DNA of 64,000 nt from an uncultured Flavobacteriales bacterium (GCA_913046365.1 CAJWRM010000012.1:1-64000); one strand, 5' to 3'. Shown: positions 30,157 through 43,439, counted from the stretch's first letter. The notes: generated by a model not told the origin, from the sequence alone. Numbers and translations: made by a program.

Positions 30157-32988
30157 TTAGCGTTGTTTGATCAGTTTAATGGAACTGATTTTATTACTGC
30201 TTATTTGTTTGGCTAAAAGTTGGTATAGTCCTGGTGCAAGTTGATGTAAATTAATATGCTGGGAGTATCCAATATTTCTTTGATAAACAAGTTTCCCTTT
30301 CAGGTCGTAGATAGTTAATTCAATCGGTTCCGATAATAACACTTGAATTTCATCAGTAAATGGATTTGGTGCGATATTAATTGCTGCTGATGATAAGTCG
30401 AGGACCCCTGCATCTTCATAAACTACAATAACTGATGTATCTGTGCTTACACAACCATTACCATCTGTCAACGCATAGACAATTTCATGTGTTCCTATTC
30501 CTGCTAAACCTGGGTGAAATGAGGTGCCAATAACACCAGGGCCAGAGTATACGCCACCTGTTGGAACTCCTGTAGTTACATTGAATGCCGGTTGGTTTAC
30601 ACCAATCTCTGCAATGTTTTCAAGGTATTCTACGGGCAGGGTTGAGAGTAGCTCGACATTTGTCGTGTCTGAAGCTGAACATCCGTCAGTATTAAAGCCG
30701 CTAACAATATAGGTTCCTGCTGATGGGATAAACGGTTCACTTTGAATGACGTTATTGTTCCACTGAAACGTTGTTGCCGTTCCAGTCGCCGTAAGCGTCA
30801 ATTCACTATTGGGGCAAATGAGATGGTCACTACCAGCATTCACAGAAGGATTCGTGTAACTCAATAACGGTTGAACGGCAGATCTATAAGTGCAGCCCAT
30901 TTCATCCGCTAAGGTTACCTGATAGTCGCCGGGGATAGCTGTCGTAATGGAAGCGCTCGTCGCTCCATTCGACCATGAAATCGCCACAGGGTTCAGTTCA
31001 GAGCTGTAACCAAAGGTAGCAAGCGCTCCTGGACAGATTCCATCTGGACCATTAATAAACACAGGTTCGTGCTTGGCAAGTAGGGTTAGCAGTGCATTGG
31101 CTTTGCCATACCCATATGCAAAGTTTGGTACGTTTCCTGTGAATGCATCAATATCCGTATTTGCAGTGAGGTCATTTTTGAAATCTTGAAAGTTTGCTCC
31201 CGGGCACTTTTGTAGATATAGGGCAGCGATTCCTGCAACTACAGGTGAAGCCATTGATGTCCCGCCGTTTCTTATATGAAATCCTCCTTGGTCAATCAGA
31301 GAGGCATTTGCTGGATTATTTAACCATGAAAATGGACCTGAGCCAAGAGAGATATCTCCAGAAGCTGTGATGTCTGGTTTTTGAACACCTGTCCTCGATG
31401 GCCCTATGCTACTCGCAGAATAAAGCTCTCCAACTGCTATTCCGGGTGAAGCATTGTAGGTGTTTCCGTTAAGGTCTATATGGCTCATTCTATTGCGAAG
31501 GTTCCCAACAGAAATTACTTTTTCGGAACAGTTCCATGAATCGACAATAGTTTGCAAGGTATCAGGGGTAATATAATGTACAATTTCTGGCACAGATGCG
31601 CTATCGGGTACTTCAATTACAAAGTTACTTCGTCCCGAAAAGGTTCCTCCCCATAGGTCATAGTGACCAGCCCCAAAGGTTTCAAACCCAAAAACATATT
31701 CAGAGGAATCAATAGGGGTAAAGCCTGGTCCGGTGACGGCAATTTGGCCGATGATGTTGCTTCCAAAAGTTTCTCTGTATATAAAAGCCACCGCAATGAG
31801 GTCACCATTTTCATTTTCAATATTTTCAAATTCAGGTATTCCTGTTGTGAAGCCACTAGAAAAAGGCAGAAACACGGTTGAACCTGTTCTTTCATATTGG
31901 TTGTTGGGATTGCAGGAAGAAATCGCGTAGCTAAAGTTTGCCTCTGATGTATCAACGACAAAATCAAAAATCACTACGTCGTTTACGCTATTGACGATGG
32001 TTGAAGAGGGATTTGGGATACTCCAAACAAATGAGGTATCACTTGTAACATCTGTACCGACATGATAGGGGCCATAATCCCCAGAATTACCAGCAGCAGA
32101 AACAACGATACGTCCTTCTTTTTCGTCTAGCAAACTATTGATAAGTTCTGCTGCAGGATCGGTTGCATCATGCGTACCGTAATAGTCTCCCAAAGAGAGA
32201 TTGATCACAGCGGGCTTGTTCAAGGAATCAGCAACCTTAAAGATGTAATCACAGGCATCTGCAATGCTTAATTTCCAGTTATACACATCCTGGCTAAAAT
32301 CAGATTCCACGACAATTAAATCAGCTTCCGGTGCAAACCCCTTGTTGGTTCCATTGGCTAAACCATTTGAAGCTGCCATTCCTGATACTGTCGAGCCATG
32401 TGCTGAGCTCACCTCTAGACTCGTGCAGGTACCGTTATTAATTGCCGCGCTATCCCAAACGATTCCTTTTTCATAAAGTTCATAATAATTTGGGTGATTG
32501 CTGTCGTTCATCGTGTGGTCCCAATACCTCAATACGCGCGTGCTCCCGTCGGGATTTTGGAAGTCAGGGTGGTTATAGTCAATGCCTTGATCAACAATAC
32601 CAATTACTACACCCTTACCCGTATAGCTTGTATCTAGTCCACCAAGTCCGTTATGAACTAGGTTTCCTTTGTGATGAATCAATGCACTGTCTGATAGTAT
32701 TTTAGGTCTTGATATATGAAAATATACTTCATCGAGTTTTCCGCTTAGTTGGGCATTATAAAATTGATCCGCGTCTCCATGGCAAAATAAATAGTTTTTG
32801 GTTTCATGTTTGAGTCGAATGCCTATTTCTTCTAGGTAATTTTTATTTTTCGCATTGTTTTTGAGCGCAAAAGGCATTGAAATAGATTCCTGCTTTTGTT
32901 CAATAAACTGCTGAAAAGTAAATGGTGTTTTTTGCGACAACAACTGATTTGAAACAATTAGTACAAATAAGAGCGTGAGATATTTCAT
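30157..32988 (-). CDS. S8 (subtilisin-like) serine peptidase with T9SS type A sorting domain
   Basis: GIVDQGIDYNHPDF, AHGSTVSGMAA, NGGTSMASPVVAGIAALYLQ catalytic motifs; C-terminal INIAPNPFTDEIQV...GLYQLLAKQISSNKISSIKLIKQ. Confidence 0.92.
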   Translation of the reverse strand: MKYLTLLFVLIVSNQLLSQKTPFTFQQFIEQKQESISMPFALKNNAKNKNYLEEIGIRLKHETKNYLFCHGDADQFYNAQLSGKLDEVYFHISRPKILSDSALIHHKGNLVHNGLGGLDTSYTGKGVVIGIVDQGIDYNHPDFQNPDGSTRVLRYWDHTMNDSNHPNYYELYEKGIVWDSAAINNGTCTSLEVSSAHGSTVSGMAASNGLANGTNKGFAPEADLIVVESDFSQDVYNWKLSIADACDYIFKVADSLNKPAVINLSLGDYYGTHDATDPAAELINSLLDEKEGRIVVSAAGNSGDYGPYHVGTDVTSDTSFVWSIPNPSSTIVNSVNDVVIFDFVVDTSEANFSYAISSCNPNNQYERTGSTVFLPFSSGFTTGIPEFENIENENGDLIAVAFIYRETFGSNIIGQIAVTGPGFTPIDSSEYVFGFETFGAGHYDLWGGTFSGRSNFVIEVPDSASVPEIVHYITPDTLQTIVDSWNCSEKVISVGNLRNRMSHIDLNGNTYNASPGIAVGELYSASSIGPSRTGVQKPDITASGDISLGSGPFSWLNNPANASLIDQGGFHIRNGGTSMASPVVAGIAALYLQKCPGANFQDFKNDLTANTDIDAFTGNVPNFAYGYGKANALLTLLAKHEPVFINGPDGICPGALATFGYSSELNPVAISWSNGATSASITTAIPGDYQVTLADEMGCTYRSAVQPLLSYTNPSVNAGSDHLICPNSELTLTATGTATTFQWNNNVIQSEPFIPSAGTYIVSGFNTDGCSASDTTNVELLSTLPVEYLENIAEIGVNQPAFNVTTGVPTGGVYSGPGVIGTSFHPGLAGIGTHEIVYALTDGNGCVSTDTSVIVVYEDAGVLDLSSAAINIAPNPFTDEIQVLLSEPIELTIYDLKGKLVYQRNIGYSQHINLHQLAPGLYQLLAKQISSNKISSIKLIKQR

Positions 32989-33077
32989 GGTATAATTGTT
33001 GCTAAATCTAAATTATGGATTATTTTCGCTAATTGAAAATATCCAATAAGGTCAAACAACGAAATCAATATAAACCA

Positions 33078-34469
33078 ATGAAAATTAAGATGATGAAAGT
33101 AAAACAAAGTCTATCCATTCTAGCTATGGTATGTGCTACGATGTCTATTGCACAACCTATTGAAGGGACTTTAAACTGGTACAACCAGGACGGTCAAGGT
33201 ATGTTTACTGAGAAGGCATACAAGTATTTAAAGAAAAAAGAATCCAAAACAGTTATCGTAGGGGTTATTGACTCTGGTGTAGATATCGAGCATGAGGACC
33301 TCAAAGGGAAAATTTGGGTAAATTCAGATGAGATTGCTGGTAATGGTATTGACGATGACGGAAACGGTTATATCGATGATGTTCATGGATGGAATTTTTT
33401 AGGAAACGAAAAAGGTGAGCACTTAAACGAGGCGAGACTTGAGAAGACGAGAATTTTAGCTTCACTGTCTGCGAAATACGCGAATGTTGATTCAAGTTCC
33501 GTTGCAGAAGATGATGAATACAAGCTATATCTTCAAGTGAAACAAGAGGTAGAAGCAGGGCGTGCGCAGTTTGAGCAATACATGGGAATGCTCGACAAGC
33601 TTCCAGAGAACGCACAGAACTATATCAAATCCCAAATGGATTATAACCTGAATGTTGATTTTGATGACCGTAGTCTTATCGGAGATGATCCAGACGACTT
33701 TACTGACGTAAACTACGGAAATGCAGATGTTGAAGGTCCAGATGCTTTGCATGGAACGCATGTTTCTGGTATTATTGGCGCAATTCGTGGAAATGAGCTC
33801 GGTGGAGACGGCGTTGCTGAAAATGTGAAAATCATGGTACTGAGAGCTGTTCCGAACGGAGATGAATTTGACAAGGATATCGCCCTTGCTGTAAGGTATT
33901 GTGTAGACAATGGGGCAGAGGTAATCAATATGTCCTTCGGAAAGGGGTATTCACCACACCAAAAAGAGGTGTATGAGGCATTTAAATATGCAGATGATAA
34001 CGGTGTATTACTTATTCATGCGGCAGGGAATGACGCTAAGGATATCGATGTAGAACCAAATTACCCTACATCCATGTATAGCTTTCAGGAATCACCTCTT
34101 GATCACTTTGTGACCATTGGTGCTTCAACAAAAAATAAGGGTACTGATATGGTCGCTTCTTTCTCTAATTTTGGTGCAAAAGGCGTTGATGTATTTGCAC
34201 CTGGTTTTGAAATCTATAATACCGTACCACAAAGTGAGTACATGAATCTTCAAGGCACATCAATGGCGGCGCCAATGGTTGCAGGAGCAGCTGCTATGCT
34301 GAAGTCTTACTTTCCGGCGCTATCAATGAAAGAAATTAAAGAAGTCATGTATAGTACTTCGACAAAGTACCCAAAGGTGGAAGGCTTTGCGGATAAATCA
34401 GTAACAGGCGGCGTTGTCAATCTACTTAAGGCAGCGAAAGCTTGTAAAAAGTTGGCAAAAAAGAAATAA
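33078..34469 (+). CDS. S8 family serine peptidase
   Basis: VGVIDSGVDIEHEDLKGKIWVN, HGTHVSGIIGA, QGTSMAAPMVAGAAAMLKSYFP; signal peptide after MKIKMMKVKQ. Confidence 0.92.
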   Translation: MKIKMMKVKQSLSILAMVCATMSIAQPIEGTLNWYNQDGQGMFTEKAYKYLKKKESKTVIVGVIDSGVDIEHEDLKGKIWVNSDEIAGNGIDDDGNGYIDDVHGWNFLGNEKGEHLNEARLEKTRILASLSAKYANVDSSSVAEDDEYKLYLQVKQEVEAGRAQFEQYMGMLDKLPENAQNYIKSQMDYNLNVDFDDRSLIGDDPDDFTDVNYGNADVEGPDALHGTHVSGIIGAIRGNELGGDGVAENVKIMVLRAVPNGDEFDKDIALAVRYCVDNGAEVINMSFGKGYSPHQKEVYEAFKYADDNGVLLIHAAGNDAKDIDVEPNYPTSMYSFQESPLDHFVTIGASTKNKGTDMVASFSNFGAKGVDVFAPGFEIYNTVPQSEYMNLQGTSMAAPMVAGAAAMLKSYFPALSMKEIKEVMYSTSTKYPKVEGFADKSVTGGVVNLLKAAKACKKLAKKK

Positions 34470-34470
34470 G

Positions 34471-34923
34471 ATGCGCCTATTTTTAGCGCTTTCAGTTTGG
34501 GCCTTTGCTTTTTTGGGTTTTTCGCAAGACAAAGCTTTGGGTCAGCTTATTAATCAATGGCATCAGGATGCAGCTTCGGCTTCATTCTCTGCTTATTTTA
34601 GCGCCACATCCAAAGGTTTTATTTTCTTAGGTACAGCGCCTGAGGAACGTTGGAATAAGGCAGATTTTCAAGCGTTCTGTAAGCCTTATTTTGACAAAGG
34701 AGCAGCTTGGGATTTTAAACCCTCCAATCGGAAATGGAGCTATTCTGAAGATGGAAATACTGCCTGGTTTGATGAAGATCTTGAAACCTGGATGGAGGAT
34801 TGTAGAGGCACAGGGATTTGTATCAAAGAAGGGGCACATTGGAAAATTGCCTATTACAACCTTCATGTCCTCATTGAAAATGAGAAAATACAGGAATTTA
34901 TTACGCTCCGTAAAAAACAATGA
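34471..34923 (+). CDS. Secreted SnoaL/NTF2-like domain protein
   Basis: Signal peptide; QDAASASFSAYFSATSKGFIFLGTAPEERWNKADFQAFCKPYFDKGAAWDF. Confidence 0.7.
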   Translation: MRLFLALSVWAFAFLGFSQDKALGQLINQWHQDAASASFSAYFSATSKGFIFLGTAPEERWNKADFQAFCKPYFDKGAAWDFKPSNRKWSYSEDGNTAWFDEDLETWMEDCRGTGICIKEGAHWKIAYYNLHVLIENEKIQEFITLRKKQ

Positions 34924-35807
34924 CAGAAGGGGAGGGTACAGACTTTAAGGTCCAAAAAGACCTGCTTAAAGAAGCGTTGATGTCAGACTTCTCCATGTCA
35001 GAAATTCAACAAATATGGCGCCAAATTCTCACTCATTTTTTAAGTATTTCGCCGATTGAGCAAATTTCAATGGGTGACCATCAATTTAGCCTTCAAGAAT
35101 CAAAAATCATCAATGGAATTTTGAAGCGCCTTAAAAATAAGGAGCCTTTCCAACATATATTGGGAGAGATTGAGTTTTACGGACTAGAGCTGAAATCAGA
35201 TCCACGCGCCTTGATTCCTAGACCAGAAACAGAGGAGCTTGTGCATTGGATCGTTGAGGAAACGAGAACAAAACCGTTGAATATTTTAGACATATGTAGT
35301 GGCAGTGGATGTATTTCACTCGCCCTAAGCCAGGCTTTTCAGGATGCGCAAGTATATGGTTATGAGCTGTCAAGAGCTGCGATTGATTTATCAGAAGAAA
35401 ATGCTTTGGCACTGAAGCTTCCTGTTGTTTTTAATTGCGTAGACGTTCTCGATATTGATGAATTTACTACTTCATTGAAAAAACAAACAAAACTAGGGCT
35501 ATTAGATATTGTGGTTTCGAATCCTCCTTATATTCCGTGTAAAGAGAAAGAAGCAATACAAGAGCTCGTGCTCAAGCACGAGCCTGGTATGGCATTGTTT
35601 GTTCCTGACGAAGATCCCTTGCTCTTTTACCGGAGTATTGCTAAGGGAATATTGCCTTTTTTATCAACAAGTGGGGTGCTCTATTTTGAGTGTCATTATT
35701 TATACCTTGAAGACACACGGAATCTCCTACTTGAATTGGGTTTCACAAATGTTGAAAAAAGAAAGGATTTACAGGGCAAATGGCGCATGCTAAAAGCACA
35801 GAAATAA
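34920..35807 (+). CDS. prmC: Peptide chain release factor N(5)-glutamine methyltransferase
   Basis: LIPRPETEELV, ILDICSGSGCISLALS, VVSNPPYIP. Confidence 0.92.
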   Translation: MTEGEGTDFKVQKDLLKEALMSDFSMSEIQQIWRQILTHFLSISPIEQISMGDHQFSLQESKIINGILKRLKNKEPFQHILGEIEFYGLELKSDPRALIPRPETEELVHWIVEETRTKPLNILDICSGSGCISLALSQAFQDAQVYGYELSRAAIDLSEENALALKLPVVFNCVDVLDIDEFTTSLKKQTKLGLLDIVVSNPPYIPCKEKEAIQELVLKHEPGMALFVPDEDPLLFYRSIAKGILPFLSTSGVLYFECHYLYLEDTRNLLLELGFTNVEKRKDLQGKWRMLKAQK

Positions 35808-35817
35808 GTATCTTTAG

Positions 35818-38300
<2,483 letters not shown>

Positions 38301-38317
<17 letters not shown>

Positions 38318-39179
38318 AGGAACAGGCGTAGCTCTAGTGACGCCATTTAACGCCGACGGAACGATAGACTTTAATGGACTAACAAAACTCGTCGAGCTTC
38401 AGATTTCAGGAGGTACAGATTTCCTTGTTGTTCAAGGAACTACAGGCGAATCCCCAGTATTGAGTCAGGAGGAAAAAATGCAAGTTTTACAGCATGTTAT
38501 GGAGGTCAACCAGAGACAGCTTCCCGTAGTTTATGGTCTCGGCGGAAACAATACCAAAGAGGTTTGTGAAAAAATCAAGCTACTGCCAAAAGGGGTTGAC
38601 GGTCTGTTATCTGTATCACCATACTATAATAAGCCCTTACAAGCTGGAATTATTGCCCACTACAAAGAAATTGCACGCTGCACTCAGTTACCGATTATAT
38701 TATATAATGTGCCGGGTAGAACGAGCTCCAATGTTAGTGCAGCGACAACACTTGCGCTTGCACAGATTCCAAATGTTGTAGCCATGAAAGAAGCCTCAGG
38801 AGACTTCGATCAAATTATGGAAATCCTTAAAAACAAACCCAAAGATTTTTCCGTGCTTTCAGGAGATGATGCGATCACGATGCCTTTGATTTCAATGGGT
38901 GTTGAAGGTGTGATCTCGGTTGTGGCCAATGCCTTACCTGAACGCTTTAGCAGCATGGTGAGTCGTTCCCTAAACAATGAGATGTACCACGCTAAAAAAG
39001 AGCATTTTGAGCTATTTGATATGATTCGTTTGTTGTTTACTGAAGGAAATCCCGGAGGCATTAAAGAAGCGCTTGCCTACAGGAAGATCTGTGAAAACCA
39101 CATGCGTTTGCCATTGGTGCCTGTTTCGGAAGGCCTAAGAGCAAAACTCTTCGCAGAAATGAAAACACTACTAACATGA
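38301..39179 (+). CDS. dapA: 4-hydroxy-tetrahydrodipicolinate synthase
   Basis: GTGVALVTPFNADGTID, VQGTTGESPVLSQEEK, YNVPGRTSSNVSAAT, AMKEASGDF. Confidence 0.95.
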
Positions 39180-39946
39180 AAATATATCAATTAATATTTC
39201 TTTTGGTGCTGGTTTCCTGTGTTGATTCTGATGCGACACCGAATGCATCAGAAAATGTAGCTCTTTCTCCCGTAAAAGGTGAGTCAGAAAATGTTACCGA
39301 AGTACCTGTTGAAATTCCTGTCGTAGAATCCTTAGGGCCTGAAATTTTTGAGGGGTTAGTCGATATTCAGTCTTACAATTCAGATATTTATGTAGAGCTT
39401 AAATACGCAAGTAAAGACAACTTCATGGGGTTCCCGCTGTATGAACGTATGAAAAGGGCTTACTTACAGCCTGATGTGGCCAAGCGCCTAAATTATTGCC
39501 AAATCTACTTATCCGCTTTAGATACCTCCTTACATCTTTTGGTGTATGACGCAGCGCGTCCTGTTAGTGTGCAAAAGCTCATGTGGGATGCTCTTGATAC
39601 AGTTCCGCCTGCTGTACGTGGGAAGTATGTCTCTAATCCTGCAAACCTCAGTTTGCACAATATGGGTTGCGCTGTTGATATTACAATTTGTACTGCTGAT
39701 GGAGTCGCCTTAGATATGGGTGCAGGCTATGACGATTTTCGAGACATTGCTTTTCCAAATAAAGAAGCCAAGTATCTGAAGACAGGTGAGCTCACAAAAA
39801 AACAATACGAAAACCGTTTACTACTCCGCAAAGTAATGACAAGCCAAAAGTTTCGTCAGCTGCCCACAGAATGGTGGCACTACAATGCATATTCAAGGGA
39901 TGTGGCGCGCCGTATGTTCAAGGCACTTGAAGTAGAGCCCTATTAA
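39176..39946 (+). CDS. M15 family D-Ala-D-Ala dipeptidase-like lipoprotein
   Basis: Lipobox LVLVSCVDS; VYDAARPVSVQ, SLHNMGCAVDI, PTEWWHYN. Confidence 0.88.
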   Translation: MKIYQLIFLLVLVSCVDSDATPNASENVALSPVKGESENVTEVPVEIPVVESLGPEIFEGLVDIQSYNSDIYVELKYASKDNFMGFPLYERMKRAYLQPDVAKRLNYCQIYLSALDTSLHLLVYDAARPVSVQKLMWDALDTVPPAVRGKYVSNPANLSLHNMGCAVDITICTADGVALDMGAGYDDFRDIAFPNKEAKYLKTGELTKKQYENRLLLRKVMTSQKFRQLPTEWWHYNAYSRDVARRMFKALEVEPY

Positions 39947-39971
39947 GGTTCATTATTTTAGTATATCATTT

Positions 39972-40952
39972 CTAAAAAAAGTGTGCGGTTTCACCAATAA
40001 AATATCCACGTTCTCGTACGAAGTCTTTCAATGCGTTTCTCTGCTTTTTCTTAGGGTAGATGGACAAGATGCAAATACCTTCGGGAGGAAGGATGAAGAT
40101 GTTTTCTAGGATTACATCGCGCTTTTTCTGTCCAATTAATCCGGGGTCTTGCGCAAACCAACGAAAGGGAACTTTCTCTTCCTGCAACATTTTTGCGATC
40201 AGAACTCCTTTCTTTTCGGTGCCAATCAGGAAAAGTTCTTTTTTATTGAACTCCTCTAAAAAGTACCCAAGCTTCAGTTTAAAAAAGCTTTCTTGTTGAT
40301 AGATCTCAGAGTTTCGGCTCGTTCGATCTGGGTGTTCCCTCCACAAATGAGTGAGCTGATGACATGATTTAATAATGAAGCCAGCCTTGCGCCAATGAAA
40401 TACCATATCATAGTCCTCTGGATAGGTCAATTTGCTAAACCCTTGCATTTCGTCAAAATCCTCCTTTCGCATCATCCAATTCGGTGATGCGACCACGCAT
40501 TCTCTGTAAATACGTTTGTAAAAGGATTGCTGGTCAGCCGTTTTGTTCAGCCAAGCCTCATAGCTTTGATAGCCCTCAGATATCTCTTGTTCGCCAAAGT
40601 ATTTTACTGTACCTGTTGCAATAACGCCTTCTTTTTTAGCGCTAATAACTTCAAGCAAGGTCTTTAGCTTGTGGAGAGGCATAATGTCATCGGCATCCAT
40701 ACGTGTTACATAATCTCCTTTGATGTATTTTTGGGCTGTTTGTAGGGCTTGTAGTATGCCGTTACCCTCATTTTGGATGACATAGATGCGCGAATCCTGA
40801 AAGCTTTCAATAATGACCTTTGAACCATCACGCGAATGGTCATCCACCGCAATCAGCTGCCAGTCTGTATGGTTTTGCATACGGATGGAATCGATGCATT
40901 CCTTCAGATAAGGAACAGCATTCTTGAACGGTAAAACGATACTGACTTTGAT
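39972..40952 (-). CDS. Family 2 glycosyltransferase (start codon abnormal, see findings)
   Basis: IKVSIVLPFKNAVPYLKECIDSIRMQNHTDWQLIAVDDHSRDGS...GDYVTRMDADDIMP; frame extends to 40952 upstream of the track ATG at 40880. Confidence 0.8.
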   Translation of the reverse strand: MKVSIVLPFKNAVPYLKECIDSIRMQNHTDWQLIAVDDHSRDGSKVIIESFQDSRIYVIQNEGNGILQALQTAQKYIKGDYVTRMDADDIMPLHKLKTLLEVISAKKEGVIATGTVKYFGEQEISEGYQSYEAWLNKTADQQSFYKRIYRECVVASPNWMMRKEDFDEMQGFSKLTYPEDYDMVFHWRKAGFIIKSCHQLTHLWREHPDRTSRNSEIYQQESFFKLKLGYFLEEFNKKELFLIGTEKKGVLIAKMLQEEKVPFRWFAQDPGLIGQKKRDVILENIFILPPEGICILSIYPKKKQRNALKDFVRERGYFIGETAHFF

Positions 40953-41061
40953 GGCGATAGTTTTAAAGCTAAAATAGCAGATTCTGCGCTACGGTCAAGA
41001 ACTTCGTAAAAAGATTACGATTTGATAATTTAAGTTTGATATGAACTTAAAAACAAAAGCT

Positions 41062-41367
41062 ATGAAAACCCCATTATCCCCAAGATTAATTCCTGTTGTA
41101 CATGTAACTGATTTTCAAACCAAAGTTAACCCTATTGAAGTTGGACTCTCCGTTTTGGTCGACGATAGAAAAGCCTTTATCTACGAGCACATGCTCAATG
41201 ATGGTTTCTATCAACGTGAGAAAATTGTGATTCAGTTCTCTGAAAAGCATCCAAAATTTGCCGATGGCTTGTTTCAAACCAAGTATTACGAAATCAATGA
41301 GCCTGGAAAGCTCGCTTGGGGGCATGAAGGAGAAGTGATGAAGGTAGAATATTTGCATGTGGCCTAG
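41062..41367 (+). CDS. Hypothetical protein
   Basis: Short ORF on its own promoter-sized gap; no family recognised. Confidence 0.55.
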   Translation: MKTPLSPRLIPVVHVTDFQTKVNPIEVGLSVLVDDRKAFIYEHMLNDGFYQREKIVIQFSEKHPKFADGLFQTKYYEINEPGKLAWGHEGEVMKVEYLHVA

Positions 41368-41398
41368 TCACATGAAGTTGTATTTGATCTAAAAAGTC

Positions 41399-41992
41399 AT
41401 GAAGTTATTATTATTCGTTTTTTCCTTACTGTCGATAGGTATAACCGCTTTTTCGCAGGATTCAATTCAAAATATAGGTATTGATCATCTAGAAAATGGT
41501 AAATACCGTAAGGCCATAAAACAATTTACCAAAGCACTTGAGCTAGAAACCGATAGCTGCGAGATCTATTACAATCGAGGCAATGCCTATTTTGATTTAG
41601 AGAAATATTCACAAGCCATCATTGATTATTCAAATGCCCTTAAGATCAATGCCGAATACATCGATGCTTATAATAATAGGGGCGCTGCATATGGTCGCTT
41701 GAAAATGTATCGAGAAGCCAGAATTGATTATAATATAGTACTTCGGGCAGAACCTCTAAATGAATTGATTTATTACAACAGAGGGTTGGATTACTATGAT
41801 GCCGGTGCGTATGCGCAAGCCGTAGACGATTTTACATCCGCCATCAAGATCGATCCAGATTTCGCGAATGCGTTTTTGAACCGGGGCATTGCCAATTACT
41901 TATTGGGTATTGATGGATGTTCAGATTTAATGGAGGCCAAATACCTAGGAGCAGATGTCCATCCCAAGGCGATAGAGGGGATTTGTAATTAA
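41399..41992 (+). CDS. Secreted TPR-repeat protein
   Basis: Signal peptide plus repeated AYxNRGxAYxxLxxYxxAIxDYxxAL TPR units. Confidence 0.88.
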   Translation: MKLLLFVFSLLSIGITAFSQDSIQNIGIDHLENGKYRKAIKQFTKALELETDSCEIYYNRGNAYFDLEKYSQAIIDYSNALKINAEYIDAYNNRGAAYGRLKMYREARIDYNIVLRAEPLNELIYYNRGLDYYDAGAYAQAVDDFTSAIKIDPDFANAFLNRGIANYLLGIDGCSDLMEAKYLGADVHPKAIEGICN

Positions 41993-42000
41993 AACAAAGT

Positions 42001-42230
42001 TTCAAGAAAATGAGTTTCATTTTCGTTTTGTACAATTGATTTCCCTTGGTTTCTTGGCTTATTCAACGAGCGATGCTTGAGTACATCATACATTCCTAAC
42101 AGTGACCGCATGTCATGGTCACAACGTGTTCATTTTTCGTGGTACACAAAGGCATAGTTCACTTCTGCATCGATATCGGTCTTGGGTGCAGTAATGTGAA
42201 TGTGCAATTACCGATGCTTTTGTTGTGATA
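42001..42230 (-). pseudogene. Decayed gene fragment, similar to 43440-43640
   Basis: Minus strand HIHITAPKTDIDAEVNYAFVYHEK*TRCDHDMRSLLGMYDVLKHRS interrupted by stop; shared ctgcacc...gatatcgatgYagaag with the second fragment. Confidence 0.4.
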
Positions 42231-42345
42231 GCCTCACGTATTGATGTTACGAAAGTTTTTGGCACGATTCTCGCTTAATCCCAATAAAAGTTTGATTCGA
42301 ATATTACAGATTCCGAAGACTTAAAATTTATTATTTATTAAATCC

Positions 42346-43413
42346 ATGCTTATTAAAACATTTATACTATTCTTTTCTTTTCTTTTCTATTTTGTCGCTT
42401 TCGGTCAGAAAAATAATATTCCGAGTAAACCTACTAGAACCGCTCCCTCTAAACCTGCAGTTCAAGCGGCTCCGAGGCCTACGAGTTCTCCTGTTTCTAG
42501 ACCTTCTAAACCCGTCAGGCAACCTAGACCTGCTGTTTCAAGGCCTTCAAAACCCTCTTCATCAAGTTCGAAGCAACAGTATATTACTAAGCATCCTGCA
42601 CCTTCTCCCATACAGCAGCATAGTACGAAGCATCCGGCACCTAATGTTAGTTCATCCTCATCAAATTCAAACCATCAACCTTCTGAAGGTAACGTAAGTT
42701 CATCAAATGCGTGGCCCCCTTCTTCGAATAGCAATATTTCATACTATTGGTACTATTTATCTCAGTCTTGCGGAACGAATCCAAATACCGGATACTACAA
42801 TTCCTCTGTTCCAATGGTAGGCGTTTCAGGAACGGGATTTGAGTATGGTCGCTTGGCCCGTCTTACAGGTGGTAAGTATGTCAATTACCCCTCTCATCAG
42901 TTAGTTCGTGCGCTTGAAGATGTAATTACTCAACATGCAAATGACTCAACGGATGTTGTGATTTTAGTTGATATTTCAAGGAGTATGAAAAATAATGTAA
43001 AGGATATTTCAAAGAAAAGTCATCAAATTTTACAAGCCATGCCTTATGGCTCAAGACTAGGTGGAGCTGTCTTTAGGTATTCTAAATGGCCGAAATGGTT
43101 CAAGTATTCTGATCTAAATGAGGACCATTATTATGCATTAGAGTTGATTTCAGAAAAAAGGAAATATTTTAGCAGCGAATCCCACTATGATGCGGTGTTA
43201 AATGCAATGAATTCAAATACTTGGATGAACAGAAAAAGAATGGTGATCACCATAACGGATGAATTCATTGAATCTGGAGAAAACTATCATTCTGAGAGCA
43301 CGGTTGTTTCAGTGGCAAACGCCAAGAATATAGAGCTTTATACGATTAAGTTATTTAATGTTAGCATACCAAGAAGGATGCACCTCCTCCTAGAGCCAAA
43401 ACTTCGGTATTAA
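42346..43413 (+). CDS. Secreted vWA-domain protein with Pro/Ser-rich linker
   Basis: Signal peptide, low-complexity KPS/SSSS linker, vWA MIDAS-like DVVILVDISRSMKNN, MVITITDEFI. Confidence 0.8.
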   Translation: MLIKTFILFFSFLFYFVAFGQKNNIPSKPTRTAPSKPAVQAAPRPTSSPVSRPSKPVRQPRPAVSRPSKPSSSSSKQQYITKHPAPSPIQQHSTKHPAPNVSSSSSNSNHQPSEGNVSSSNAWPPSSNSNISYYWYYLSQSCGTNPNTGYYNSSVPMVGVSGTGFEYGRLARLTGGKYVNYPSHQLVRALEDVITQHANDSTDVVILVDISRSMKNNVKDISKKSHQILQAMPYGSRLGGAVFRYSKWPKWFKYSDLNEDHYYALELISEKRKYFSSESHYDAVLNAMNSNTWMNRKRMVITITDEFIESGENYHSESTVVSVANAKNIELYTIKLFNVSIPRRMHLLLEPKLRY

Positions 43414-43439
43414 TGAGAAATCCGGGGGTATAGATTCTC

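Noticed and set aside
42301-42345. Possible mobile-element boundary beside the vWA gene
   Set aside because: No transposase, terminal inverted repeat or target duplication seen.
42392-42697. Alternative-frame 101 aa ORF within the vWA gene
   Set aside because: Lies over the Pro/Ser-rich linker; frame of the vWA protein has signal peptide and domain support.
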